Below are positions 38,924 through 47,448 of a DNA stretch of 64,000 nucleotides, piece by piece. This stretch comes from Burkholderia ubonensis (GTDB taxonomy: Bacteria; Pseudomonadota; Gammaproteobacteria; Burkholderiales; Burkholderiaceae): positions 62,001-126,000 of the forward strand of contig NZ_CADFEB010000001.1 in NCBI RefSeq assembly GCF_902833085.1, written 5' to 3'. The first letter of the stretch is position 1. Each line of letters opens with the position of its first letter. Below the pieces are notes generated by a model. The model did no database searches. It saw only the letters and a list, made by a program, of their open reading frames with translations, and had not been told where the DNA came from. The position numbers were made by a program, and so were the translations under genes.

Positions 38924-39313
38924 TCATTTCGGCCGGATCGTGAGCTGGTCGTGGACGTCCTGCACGCCGTCGACCTGCTTCACGGTATTGACCGCGAGCT
39001 TGCGCTGCTGCAGGTCCGGCACGCTGCCCGTCAGCACGACGTTGCCGCTCCGCGTCTTCACGTGAATGTCGCCGGACGACAGGTTGTCCGTGCCGACGAG
39101 CGCTGCCTTCGCCTTGGTCGTGATCGCCGCGTCGCGGATCCTGGCGCCGGCCGTCGAGAGCGCCGACGACGCGTCGTTGTCGCCGGCCACCGCCACGTGC
39201 GGGGCGGCGGCGGCACAGAACGCGGCCGTCGTGATCGCGACCGCCGCGCCGAGCCGTTTCGCCGGATGGCGCTTCAGCCATTGGGTCCAGGTTTGCAACT
39301 GTCTTGCGTTCAT
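38924..39313 (-). CDS. Periplasmic BON-domain protein
   Basis: A 129-residue exported protein: signal peptide ending near AAAAPHVAVA-GD, then one BON domain (TTKAKAALVGTDNLSSGDIHVKTRSGNVVLTGSV, VKQVDGVQDVHDQLTI). BON domains bind phospholipid or envelope surfaces (OsmY-like) and are usually induced by osmotic or envelope stress. AAGGAGG five bases before the ATG at 39313 decides the start over an ATG six codons earlier. Confidence 0.88.
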   Translation of the reverse strand: MNARQLQTWTQWLKRHPAKRLGAAVAITTAAFCAAAAPHVAVAGDNDASSALSTAGARIRDAAITTKAKAALVGTDNLSSGDIHVKTRSGNVVLTGSVPDLQQRKLAVNTVKQVDGVQDVHDQLTIRPK

Positions 39314-39378
39314 CTTGACCTCCTTCGTCATGCCGGCATTGCGCCGATCCGATCACGGTGACGCAATTCGCGTGCCGC

Positions 39379-40461
39379 TTACCGCCCGTGGCGCCCGTCC
39401 TTGCCGAGCAACTGATAGGCCTGGCCGATCACTTCGTCGACGCCGATCGCAGCCTCGCACACATGCTCATACGGACACGCATCGAACATGCACGGCCGGC
39501 AGGCGGGATAGACCGCCAGCACGCGATGCCGCTCGCCATCGAGCGGCGCCCGGCGGGTGACGTCGCTGCCGCAGGCAATCACGATGCTCGGCGTGCCGAG
39601 CGCCGCCGCGATGTAGGACACGCCGGTGTCGTTGGAGACGAGCAGCCGCGCGCGGCCGATCAGCGCCGCGAGTGCGCCGAGCGGCGTGCCGCCGCAAAGA
39701 TTGACGCACGGCTGCCCGAGGCTCGCGACGAATGCGGCCGCGAGATCCTCCTCGCCGCGCGTGCCGGTCAGCACGATCTGCAGGCCGTGCTCCGCGAGCC
39801 AGCGCGCGACTCCGGCAAAGCGCTCGACCGGCCAGCGCCGCGACGGCATCCGCGCGCCCGGATGAACGACTGCATAGCGGCGGGGCTTCAGCTCGTGCTT
39901 CTCGCCGAGCACCTGCCAGATCGCATAGTCGAGGCCGCCGAGCGGAAACTCGAGATAGTCGCCCCAATCGTCGTAGCCGAGACTGTGCATCAGCTGCAGA
40001 TAGCGCGCGATCTCAGGCTGGTCGGCGGGCCACGGAATCGCGTGGTCGAGCGCCACGGCATGGCCGCTCGCCGGCACGAAGCCCGCGGTGCGCGCCGCGC
40101 CGAGCGATGCGACGACCGCGTTCGCGTGCTCGCCGCTGCCGTGAAGCTGGAGCGCGAGGTCGAACCCGCGCGCGCGGCACGTCGAGCGGAACGTCTCCGC
40201 TTGCGCCGCATCGGGCTCGGCTTGCTCGACGAGGCCCGGCGCACCGGGAAACTTGATGAAATCGTCGATATATTCACTGAATCGCGATGCGAATTCGCGC
40301 GCCCACGGCAGGCCGATCAACGTGATGCGCGCCTCAGGCTCGCCGCGCCGTAGCGCTCGCAGCGCGGGCACCGCGCACAGCATGTCGCCGAGTTGCAGTG
40401 CCCGGAACACTGCGATGCGGGGTCGGCCGGGAAAATCGGGCAACGATTGATCGTATGTCAT
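39379..40461 (-). CDS. Glycosyltransferase family 9 protein
   Basis: A 360-residue heptosyltransferase-type (GT9, GT-B fold) enzyme. The N-terminal half has RIAVFRALQLGDMLCAVPALRAL. The nucleotide-sugar half has VVHPGARMPSRRWPVERFAGVA and SNDTGVSYIAAALGTPSI. GT9 enzymes transfer heptose or other sugars to LPS core or related acceptors. It is not beside LPS genes, so a stand-alone stress-region glycosyltransferase is as likely as a core enzyme. The start at 40461 has a weak AGGATG upstream. Confidence 0.85.
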   Translation of the reverse strand: MTYDQSLPDFPGRPRIAVFRALQLGDMLCAVPALRALRRGEPEARITLIGLPWAREFASRFSEYIDDFIKFPGAPGLVEQAEPDAAQAETFRSTCRARGFDLALQLHGSGEHANAVVASLGAARTAGFVPASGHAVALDHAIPWPADQPEIARYLQLMHSLGYDDWGDYLEFPLGGLDYAIWQVLGEKHELKPRRYAVVHPGARMPSRRWPVERFAGVARWLAEHGLQIVLTGTRGEEDLAAAFVASLGQPCVNLCGGTPLGALAALIGRARLLVSNDTGVSYIAAALGTPSIVIACGSDVTRRAPLDGERHRVLAVYPACRPCMFDACPYEHVCEAAIGVDEVIGQAYQLLGKDGRHGR

Positions 40462-40789
40462 GACAACGGCATCCTGAAATGCAGCGCGCCGCGCACGCGT
40501 GAAAATTCAGAAGAGCAACGCGGGAAGAATTGCGAGCGAGGTTCGTCGAGGAACGCGCCGCTGAACGGGAAGCAGCGATTTCCATGCCAGCCGGTCATCG
40601 CGCTCGCCCCGGCCGCCGCATCGGCGTTGCGTCGCGATGATCGAGGGCGTCGCGGCGTTTTTTATAAGCTCGCTGTAAATTCGCCCCGCCGGCGCTCCGG
40701 CACGAGCGCACGGGCATCGCATGCACGCGTCGGACGGACGCAATCGCGCTCGCGTCGAACGAACGCGATCACGGTTTGTCAGGCGAATG
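40462..40789. promoter_or_regulatory. Intergenic region with second TTATA-N7-TGTAA element
   Basis: A 328-bp gap upstream of the GT9 gene and downstream of the larger BON gene, with no gene seen. It contains GTTTTTTATAAGCTCGCTGTAA (40657-40678), matching the 24107-24128 element in arm spacing and in the CGCTGTAA arm. Three genes reading away on the minus strand (the GH15 unit, rpoN and GT9) have such elements 130-200 bp upstream. Confidence 0.5.
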
Positions 40790-41488
40790 TCAGCGGCGTG
40801 TCTTTCGTTCGGACCGGGCGCCGTCGGGTTCCTGCCTGCGGGGTTGCAGCGACAGCGTGACGGTCCGTTGATCCGGACGCAACACTTGCGGCCGGGTGTC
40901 GTCTTCGGCTCGACGGACCTTCACATGGTTTTCGACATCGCGCACGTACATGCAGCTATCGGCGATGTCCTCGATGCCGTGCCTCATCCAGCGCGCCGGC
41001 ACGGTGCCGTCGAGCTCGACCCGCCCATCCTGCACCTTGACGCTGACGTCGCTCACGTCGATGCCGAGCGCGCGGGCGAGCCGCTCGCAGACATCCTCGC
41101 GAATGCGCTCGTCCGAGCGCGTATAGCCTTTCGGCCCTCGACGCCAGCGCGGGACGCCGCGTTCGATACCCGGGCCGCCGAAAGACGGCAGGTATTGGTG
41201 GCCGTCATAGCCGTTGTGGCCGTCGTAGCCATCGGCGCCGTAAGCGCGCCGACCACGAGCAGGCGGTACGCGATCCGCCCGCTCGCCCCATTCGCGGCCC
41301 CAGTCCTCCGGGTCCGTCCGTTCGGAGGCGAAGCGATATGCGGACTCGTATTCGTCCTCCGGCAACAGTGATTCGTCGTAGTTCGGCTCATCGCGCTCGC
41401 CGGCGCCCCAATACGCGCGTTCGTTGCGCTCTTGCCAGTTCTGCGGGCCGCGCCGGTCCGTTGGCCGGCCGGGATATCGTTTTTGCAT
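40790..41488 (-). CDS. BON-domain protein with long acidic N-terminus
   Basis: A 232-residue protein without a signal peptide. Residues 1-110 are hydrophilic, rich in Arg/Glu/Asp/Tyr, with a short repeat GYDGHNGYDGHQY. A single BON domain follows (DERIREDVCERLARALGIDVSDVSVKVQDGRVELDGTV; IEDIADSCMYVRDVENHVKV). Cytoplasmic BON proteins of this kind are common in stress regions; function unknown. The ATG at 41488 has AAGGAGA upstream. Confidence 0.82.
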   Translation of the reverse strand: MQKRYPGRPTDRRGPQNWQERNERAYWGAGERDEPNYDESLLPEDEYESAYRFASERTDPEDWGREWGERADRVPPARGRRAYGADGYDGHNGYDGHQYLPSFGGPGIERGVPRWRRGPKGYTRSDERIREDVCERLARALGIDVSDVSVKVQDGRVELDGTVPARWMRHGIEDIADSCMYVRDVENHVKVRRAEDDTRPQVLRPDQRTVTLSLQPRRQEPDGARSERKTRR

Positions 41489-41680
41489 CACATTTCTCCT
41501 TGGTCGCTTCCGATGCGGACCGTTTCATGCCGCCCTGCCGGCGGAAGCAACAGCCGGCTGCGCAATCCGCGTGCCGCGTACCGGTCGCATCGACAGATCG
41601 GTCGAACGCTTTTTCCTGCCCCGGATGCGGGAACACGGATTGCGGTGTAGCTGTCGTTCGTGAGCAATCCGGAGTGGACA

Positions 41681-44152
41681 ATGCGTATCGCACGCCCGTT
41701 CGGCAAGATCGTCGCGGGGCTGATCGTGACCGTCGCCGTGGTGGTCGGCGCGCTGGCGGTCTTCGTCCAGACGTTTGACTGGAACCACGCCCGCCCGTGG
41801 ATCGATGACAAGGTGTCCGAAGCCATCGGACGGCAATTTGCGATCAACGGCGACCTGCGCGTGGACTGGCACCGGCCGCCGTTCGAGCACGGGTGGCGTG
41901 CGTGGGTGCCGTGGCCGAGGTTCAGCGCGCGCAACATCGTGATCGCGAACCCCGACTGGGCGCGCGCGAAGGACTTCGCGACGCTCGACGCCATCGGCTT
42001 CGACGTGGCCGCGCTGCCGCTGCTCGACAAGCACATCGTCATTCCGTCGATCGAGCTCGTCAATCCGTCGGTCGATCTCGAACGCCTGAAGGACGGGCGC
42101 GATAACTGGACGTTCAAGCTGAAATCGACCGCCAGGCCGCGCACGTGGACGCTCGACCTGCATGACATCGCCTTCATGAAGGGCCACGCCGCCTATTACG
42201 ACGAGGTCAAGCGCGCCGACCTGAAGGCCGCGATCGATACGCTCGGCCAGCCGATTCCGTTCGGCGACGTGCTCAGGCAGCAGGAGAAAAGCTCGCGCGA
42301 GGAATCGGCCGGGGTCGTCGGCAGCGCGAACGCAACGAAGCTCAACGCACAAGTGCGGGCCAAGGCCGCGCACGGGGCGTCGAAGACGTCAGGCGCGCCC
42401 CCGGCCTCCGGCGGATTGCCGGCGGCGTCGGCAGCGTCGGCACCCTCGCCTTCCGCAGCCGCGCCCCCGGCGGCTTCCGGCGCTTCCGGCGCCTCCGGCG
42501 CCGCCGCGGCATCCGGCGCGAGCCGTGCGGGCGCGTCTTCCGCTCGAGGCTCGATCGGGGGTTATGCGATCGGCTGGACCGTCGATGGGACGTACAGGAA
42601 GATGCCGCTCACCGGCAGCGGGAAGGTTGGCGGCGTGCTTGCATTGCAGGACGCGCGGCGGCCGTTCCCGGTGCAGGCGAGCCTGCGCATCGGCGACACG
42701 CGCATCGCGCTGGTCGGCACGCTGACCGATCCGGCCCACCTGGCGGCGCTCGACTTGCGCCTGTGGCTGGCGGGAATCAGCATGGCGCATCTGTACGAGA
42801 TCAGCGGCGTCACGTTGCCGGAAACGCGCCCGTTCGCGACCGAGGGCCGGCTCGTCGGCCAGTTCCGCGAAGCGGGGAACATCTTCAAATACGACAATTT
42901 CACCGGGCGCGTGGGCGGCAGCGACCTGAACGGCTCGTTGACCTACGAGGCGCGCGAGCCGAGACCGGTGCTGTACGGCAAGACCGCGTCGAATCTGCTG
43001 CAGTTCACCGATCTCGCGCCGATCATCGGCGCGGATTCGAACGCGAGCAAGAGCCGCCGCGGCGAGGCCGCGCACCAGCCCGCCGCCAAGGCGGTGCCGG
43101 TCGAGGCTTTCCACACCGAGCGGTGGAAAGCGATCGACGCGAACGTGACGTTCACCGGCCGGCGCATCATCAAGAACGTCAACCTGCCCGTCACCGCGCT
43201 GGACACGCACGTCATCCTGCGCGACGGCGTGCTGGCGCTCGATCCGCTGAAGTTCGACGTCGCCGGCGGCACCCTCGCCTCGACGATCCATCTCGACGGC
43301 AACACCACGCCCCTGAAGGCGCGCGTGTCGATGCAAGTGCGGCACCTGCGGCTCAAGCAGCTCTTTCCGACCTTCGCGGTGATGCAGACGAGCCTCGGCG
43401 AAATCAACGGCGACATCGCACTGTCGGCAACCGGCAATTCGCCGGCGGCGCTAACTGCGAGTTCCAACGGCGAGGTGAAGACGCTGGTCACCGACGGCAC
43501 CGTCAGCCGGCTGCTGATGGAGGCGGCGGGGCTGAACGTCGCGAACGTGGTGTACGAGAAACTGTTCGGCCAGCGGGACGTGAAGATCAATTGCGCGGCG
43601 GCCGACCTGGTTGCGACCAACGGCGTGTTCGATTCGCGCGTATTCGCCATCGACACCGACGACGCCGTGATCGACATGGACGGCAACATCAACATGCGCG
43701 ACGAGACGATGGACCTGCGCATCCACCCGCATACCAAGGGCTTCCGGGTGATTTCGCTGCGCTCGCCGCTGTATGTGCGCGGGACTTTCAAGCAGCCGCA
43801 CGTCGGTGTTCAGCCGGGCGCGCTGATCGCACGCGGCGGCGCGGTGGTCGGACTGGGGTTGCTCAATCCGTTCGCGTCGCTCATCGCGCTGATTCAGCCG
43901 AGCAACAACCGGCCCCTGCCATGCCAGCAGATGCTTGCCGACATGGAAAAGCGGCCGACGGCGCCGCCGCCGGGCATGCGAAAGAAGCCGGCACCGGCGC
44001 CGGCGTACATGAAGGCGGCTTCCGGCGTGTTGGGGGCGCCCCCTGCCGGACGCGCGGCGGACGCGGCCAGCGGCGCGGCGGCGCCGCCGTCGAAGGCCGC
44101 GGCGAATCCGGGCGTGGCCGAAGGTTCCCCGTCGACGTCCAAGGGACACTGA
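41681..44152 (+). CDS. AsmA-like envelope protein
   Basis: An 823-residue AsmA-family protein: one N-terminal membrane anchor (IVAGLIVTVAVVVGALAVFV), then a long periplasmic beta-rich body, with the AsmA C-terminal part near LRLKQLFPTFAVMQTSLGEINGDIALSATGNS and LDLRIHPHTKGFRVISLRSPLYVRGTFKQP. AsmA-like proteins form bridge-like lipid conduits between membranes. Residues about 230-287 are an Ala/Ser/Pro-rich insert (SGASGASGA), and the C-terminal 80 residues are also Ala/Pro-rich. The start at 41681 has GGAG upstream. It precedes the cus operon but has its own direction and gap. Confidence 0.85.
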   Translation: MRIARPFGKIVAGLIVTVAVVVGALAVFVQTFDWNHARPWIDDKVSEAIGRQFAINGDLRVDWHRPPFEHGWRAWVPWPRFSARNIVIANPDWARAKDFATLDAIGFDVAALPLLDKHIVIPSIELVNPSVDLERLKDGRDNWTFKLKSTARPRTWTLDLHDIAFMKGHAAYYDEVKRADLKAAIDTLGQPIPFGDVLRQQEKSSREESAGVVGSANATKLNAQVRAKAAHGASKTSGAPPASGGLPAASAASAPSPSAAAPPAASGASGASGAAAASGASRAGASSARGSIGGYAIGWTVDGTYRKMPLTGSGKVGGVLALQDARRPFPVQASLRIGDTRIALVGTLTDPAHLAALDLRLWLAGISMAHLYEISGVTLPETRPFATEGRLVGQFREAGNIFKYDNFTGRVGGSDLNGSLTYEAREPRPVLYGKTASNLLQFTDLAPIIGADSNASKSRRGEAAHQPAAKAVPVEAFHTERWKAIDANVTFTGRRIIKNVNLPVTALDTHVILRDGVLALDPLKFDVAGGTLASTIHLDGNTTPLKARVSMQVRHLRLKQLFPTFAVMQTSLGEINGDIALSATGNSPAALTASSNGEVKTLVTDGTVSRLLMEAAGLNVANVVYEKLFGQRDVKINCAAADLVATNGVFDSRVFAIDTDDAVIDMDGNINMRDETMDLRIHPHTKGFRVISLRSPLYVRGTFKQPHVGVQPGALIARGGAVVGLGLLNPFASLIALIQPSNNRPLPCQQMLADMEKRPTAPPPGMRKKPAPAPAYMKAASGVLGAPPAGRAADAASGAAAPPSKAAANPGVAEGSPSTSKGH
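42466..42522 (+). repeat. GCTTCCGGC-type repeat in the AsmA-like gene
   Basis: Imperfect 9-bp units of the form GCxTCCGGC encoding SGA triplets, in the low-complexity linker near residues 262-280. In frame and probably of variable length. Confidence 0.7.
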
Positions 44153-44168
44153 TCGCCGGGCGGCACGC

Positions 44169-44174
44169 TATAAT
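44169..44174 (+). promoter_or_regulatory. TATAAT -10 box directly before the cus leader gene
   Basis: A perfect TATAAT lies seven bases before the ATG at 44182. A start site at the normal distance would fall on or next to that ATG. No Shine-Dalgarno sequence is present and no good -35 is seen at standard spacing. A CueR/CusR-type element was not recognised. Confidence 0.55.
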
Positions 44175-44181
44175 CGCCGCC

Positions 44182-44550
44182 ATGAAACTGCTCCGGACCT
44201 TCATCCTGCTGCTGCTCTGCGCGGCGCTGCCCATCAGCGGGCTGGCAGCCAGCGGCTTGACCGGTGAATGTCCGATGCAGCAGGCGATGTCCATGGATGC
44301 GGACGCCGGCATGTCCGCCGACATGCCGGGCTGCGAATCGATGGCGCCCGCGTCCGTCGACAAAGCCAAGGCCAAGGGCGCGTTCTGCAAAGTGACGGCC
44401 CAATGCCAGTTCGGCAGCCTCTACCATCCGGCCGCCCGGGCCGACATCAGCCGGCCGTCGGTGTTCGGCACGCCCGTCGTCTTCCACTACATCCAGTCTC
44501 TGCCGGTCCGCGACCCGAACGGGTTGTGGCGACCTCCTCGTCTCGTCTGA
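44182..44550 (+). CDS. Met/Cys-rich exported protein at head of cus operon
   Basis: A 122-residue protein with a signal peptide (MKLLRTFILLLLCAALPISGLAA). A Met/Cys-rich stretch follows (CPMQQAMSMDADAGMSADMPGC), then a second Cys pair (FCKVTAQC) and the ending RDPNGLWRPPR. RPPR-type tails are typical of small proteins at the head of RND metal-efflux operons (CzcI/DUF2946-like). The Met and Cys residues suggest periplasmic Cu(I)/Ag(I) binding or sensing; this is inference. Transcribed toward cusCBAF, 91 bp downstream. Confidence 0.75.
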   Translation: MKLLRTFILLLLCAALPISGLAASGLTGECPMQQAMSMDADAGMSADMPGCESMAPASVDKAKAKGAFCKVTAQCQFGSLYHPAARADISRPSVFGTPVVFHYIQSLPVRDPNGLWRPPRLV

Positions 44551-44565
44551 TCCCTCGCTGACAGG

Positions 44566-44622
44566 CTCACCGCGGTTGCGGTGAGGTTCGTCCTATGCCG
44601 GACGTGGAATCCCTATGGGATT
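44566..44622 (+). promoter_or_regulatory. Two hairpins between the cus leader gene and cusC
   Basis: CTCACCGC-GGTT-GCGGTGAG (44566-44585) and AATCCC-TAT-GGGATT (44608-44622). The first is a strong 8-bp stem without a T run. The second sits about 20 bp before the cusC ATG and could affect ribosome access. They may adjust expression of cusCBAF relative to the leader gene. Confidence 0.45.
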
Positions 44623-44641
44623 TCGCCTTTGGGGTTAGACC

Positions 44642-45934
44642 ATGCCATTCATTTTCGGCACGCCGCTGCGTCGGCGTGTCCCGTTGCGCGTGCACACGCT
44701 CGTTGCCGCGCTTCTCGTCGCGGGCGTCGCGCACGCCCAGCAGGCGCCATTCACGCTGGACGCCGCGCTGCAGGCGGCGACCGATCGCTCTGCGTCGATG
44801 CAGGCCGCGCAGGCGTCGGTGCGCGCCAGTTCGGAGGCGGCCGTCAAGGCCGGCCAGTTGCCGGACCCGATGCTCAAGGCGGGCATCGACAACCTCCCTG
44901 TCAACGGTCCGCAACGCTTCACCATCGGACAGGACTTCATGACGATGCGCCGCATCGGCATCGAACAGGAGTGGGTGTCCGGCGAGAAGCGGCGGCTGCG
45001 TTCCGCGCTGGCCAATGAGATGGTCGGGCGCGAGCGCGCCGGCTATCTCGTGCAACTCGCCAACGTTCGCCAGCAAACCGCCGCCGCGTGGCTGAACGCC
45101 GTGTATGCGAAACAGGCGCTCGCCTTGCAGCGGGCGCTGCTCGACCACATGCGCCACGAGCTGGCGGCGACGAACGCGTCGTATCGCGGCGCCAAGGCGA
45201 GCGCCGCCGACGTCGTGCAAGCGCAGGCGATGCTCGCGCAGACCCAGGACCAGGCGCTCAAGGCGCAACAGGCTTATCAGATCGCGCTCATCGGGTTGTC
45301 GCGCTGGACGGCCGTTCCCGTTTCGGAGGTGAGCGGCGAACCGCCGCCGCCCGAGTCGTTCGTGTCGTCGCTCCCGCCGGACGAACTGCGCCTGTCGCAG
45401 CCGACGCTCGTGGCCGCCGCGGACGACATCGCGGTGGCCGAAGCCGATACCGCCGTCGCCGACAGCGAACGCAGCCCGAACTGGACCTGGGAGCTTGCAT
45501 ACCAGCAACGCGGCGGTGCGTACTCGAACATGGTGTCGGTCGGCGTCACCATTCCGTTGCCGCTGAACCGTAAAAACCGCCAGAACCGCGACGTCGCGGA
45601 GAAAGCCGAGCTCGCCACCAAGGCGCGGCTGATGTACGAAGACGCGCTGCGACAGGTTCAGGCCGACATCCGCGCGCAATCCGCCACGCTGGCGAGCGGG
45701 CGCGAACGTATCGCCAACCTGGGCCGGTCGTTGCTGCCCGCCGCGGACCAGCGCGTGCAACTCGCGAATGCCGCCTATCGCGCGGGCAGCGGTTCGCTCG
45801 CGGATACGTTCGCGGCCCGCCGTGCGCAACTGGAAGCGCAGCTTCAGGTGCTCGACCTCAAGCGCGAGGTGTCGCAGACCTGGGCGCAGCTCGAATATCA
45901 AATCGTGCCATCGACGATGGCCGCCGCTCGGTGA
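44642..45934 (+). CDS. cusC: CusC/CzcC-type outer-membrane efflux channel
   Basis: A 430-residue TolC-family outer-membrane factor that completes the tripartite pump. The signal peptide ends at GVAHA-QQ, and the two OEP repeats follow (FTLDAALQAATDRSASMQAAQ; RVQLANAAYRAGSGSLADTFAARRAQLEAQLQ). Unlike E. coli CusC there is no lipobox Cys at the cleavage site. The sequence is closer to CzcC-type channels of beta-proteobacterial metal pumps. The gene is followed after 11 bp by the adaptor gene. Confidence 0.9.
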   Translation: MPFIFGTPLRRRVPLRVHTLVAALLVAGVAHAQQAPFTLDAALQAATDRSASMQAAQASVRASSEAAVKAGQLPDPMLKAGIDNLPVNGPQRFTIGQDFMTMRRIGIEQEWVSGEKRRLRSALANEMVGRERAGYLVQLANVRQQTAAAWLNAVYAKQALALQRALLDHMRHELAATNASYRGAKASAADVVQAQAMLAQTQDQALKAQQAYQIALIGLSRWTAVPVSEVSGEPPPPESFVSSLPPDELRLSQPTLVAAADDIAVAEADTAVADSERSPNWTWELAYQQRGGAYSNMVSVGVTIPLPLNRKNRQNRDVAEKAELATKARLMYEDALRQVQADIRAQSATLASGRERIANLGRSLLPAADQRVQLANAAYRAGSGSLADTFAARRAQLEAQLQVLDLKREVSQTWAQLEYQIVPSTMAAAR

Positions 45935-45945
45935 CGGAGAACAAC

Positions 45946-47448
45946 ATGACCAAGAAACCACTGGTGCGTGCGGCGTTGGCGCTATTCGCCGCTGCGGCGC
46001 TGCTCGGCGCAGGATACGTCGCGGGGACGCGCAGCGCGGCAGCCCCCGCTGCGACAGCCTCGCCGGGCGACAGGATCGACCCCAAGACCGGCAGGAAGGC
46101 GCTGTACTGGCACGACCCGATGGTGCCGAACCAGCACTTCGACAAGCCCGGCAAGTCGCCTTTCATGGACATGCAGCTGGAGCCCGTTTACGCGGACGAA
46201 GGCGGCGGCTCCTCCGGCATCAGGATCGACCCGGGCCTGCAGCAGAATCTCGGCATTCGCTATGCGACCGTACGCCGGCAGGACACGGCGGGCGGGTTCG
46301 ACGCCGTCGGCACGACGCAATTCGACGAATCGCGCGCGGCTGTCGTGCAGTCGCGCGTCACCGGCTACATCGACCAGCTGTATGCGAGCGCACCGATGCA
46401 ACGCATCGCGAAGGGCGCGCCGGTCGCGTCGCTGTTCGTCCCGGATTGGCTCGCGCCGCAGGAGGAATATCTCGCGCTCAAGCGCGGCGGGATGGACGCC
46501 GGCCTGCTCGAAGCGTCGCGCGCGCGGATGCGCGCGATGTCGATTCCGGACGGCATCATCGCGAGCCTCGACCGAACCGGCAAGGCCCGGACGCACGTCG
46601 TGCTGACGTCGCCGGAAGCCGGCGTCGTCAGCGAGCTGAACGTTCGCGACGGCGCGATGGTCGCGCCCGGCCAGACGCTCGCGAAGATTGCGGGCCTGTC
46701 GACACTCTGGCTCATCGTCGAGATTCCCGAGGCCCTTGCGCTGAGCGTGCAACCCGGCATGACTATCGACGCGGCGTTCGCAGGCGATTCGACACAACAC
46801 TTCAACGGACGCATCCGCGAGATCCTGCCCGGCATCAGCACCACGAGCCGCACGCTGCAGGCGCGCCTGGAAATCGACAACGCCGCGCTCAGGCTGACGC
46901 CGGGCATGCTGATGCGTGTGCGCGTTGCCGGCCAGAAGGCCGTGTCGCGACTGCTGGTGCCTTCCGAAGCGGTCATCACGACCGGCAAACGGTCGGTCGT
47001 CATCGTGAAGAACGGCGACGGGCGCCTTCAGCCGGCGACGGTGACCGTCGGCAATGACATCGGCAACGAAACCGAGGTGCTGAGCGGCCTGAACGACGGC
47101 GACACCGTCGTCGCGTCCGGCCAGTTCCTGATCGATTCCGAAGCGAGCCTGAAGTCCGTACTGCCGAGGCTGGAAGGCGGCACGGGAGCGGACGCGGCCG
47201 CGCCTGCCGCCGCCGCGCAAAGCTACGAGACCACCGGCAAGGTCGAGAAAGTGACCGCCGCGGACATCACGTTCTCCCATCAACCCGTGCCGGCGCTCGG
47301 CTGGGGCGCGATGACGATGGCGTTCAACAAGCCGGCACCCGGCGCATTCCCCGACGTCAAGGCCGGACAGACGGTGCACTTCGTCTTCACGCAGTCGGAC
47401 GACGGCTACCGGTTGACGAAGGTCGAACCGATCGGAGGCGCGCAATGA
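45946..47448 (+). CDS. cusB: CusB-type periplasmic adaptor with fused CusF domain
   Basis: A 500-residue membrane-fusion protein. After an N-terminal anchor ([19 protein letters not shown]) comes a heavy-metal-binding segment ([25 protein letters not shown]), then the hairpin/lipoyl/beta-barrel core ([21 protein letters not shown]). The last ~75 residues are a CusF-like copper-binding domain with the His, Trp and Met-x-Met set ([19 protein letters not shown]). The ATG at 45946, eight bases after GGAGA, is preferred to the GTG 15 bases upstream. It overlaps cusA (ATGA). Confidence 0.92.
   Translation: MTKKPLVRAALALFAAAALLGAGYVAGTRSAAAPAATASPGDRIDPKTGRKALYWHDPMVPNQHFDKPGKSPFMDMQLEPVYADEGGGSSGIRIDPGLQQNLGIRYATVRRQDTAGGFDAVGTTQFDESRAAVVQSRVTGYIDQLYASAPMQRIAKGAPVASLFVPDWLAPQEEYLALKRGGMDAGLLEASRARMRAMSIPDGIIASLDRTGKARTHVVLTSPEAGVVSELNVRDGAMVAPGQTLAKIAGLSTLWLIVEIPEALALSVQPGMTIDAAFAGDSTQHFNGRIREILPGISTTSRTLQARLEIDNAALRLTPGMLMRVRVAGQKAVSRLLVPSEAVITTGKRSVVIVKNGDGRLQPATVTVGNDIGNETEVLSGLNDGDTVVASGQFLIDSEASLKSVLPRLEGGTGADAAAPAAAAQSYETTGKVEKVTAADITFSHQPVPALGWGAMTMAFNKPAPGAFPDVKAGQTVHFVFTQSDDGYRLTKVEPIGGAQ

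Noticed and set aside
44642-44745. CusC as a lipoprotein, as in E. coli
   Set aside because: No Cys at the signal-peptide cleavage site; the end reads GVAHA-QQ, a plain signal peptidase I site.
45931-45945. GTG start for the adaptor protein
   Set aside because: GGAGA directly before the ATG at 45946 fits better; the GTG has no ribosome site.
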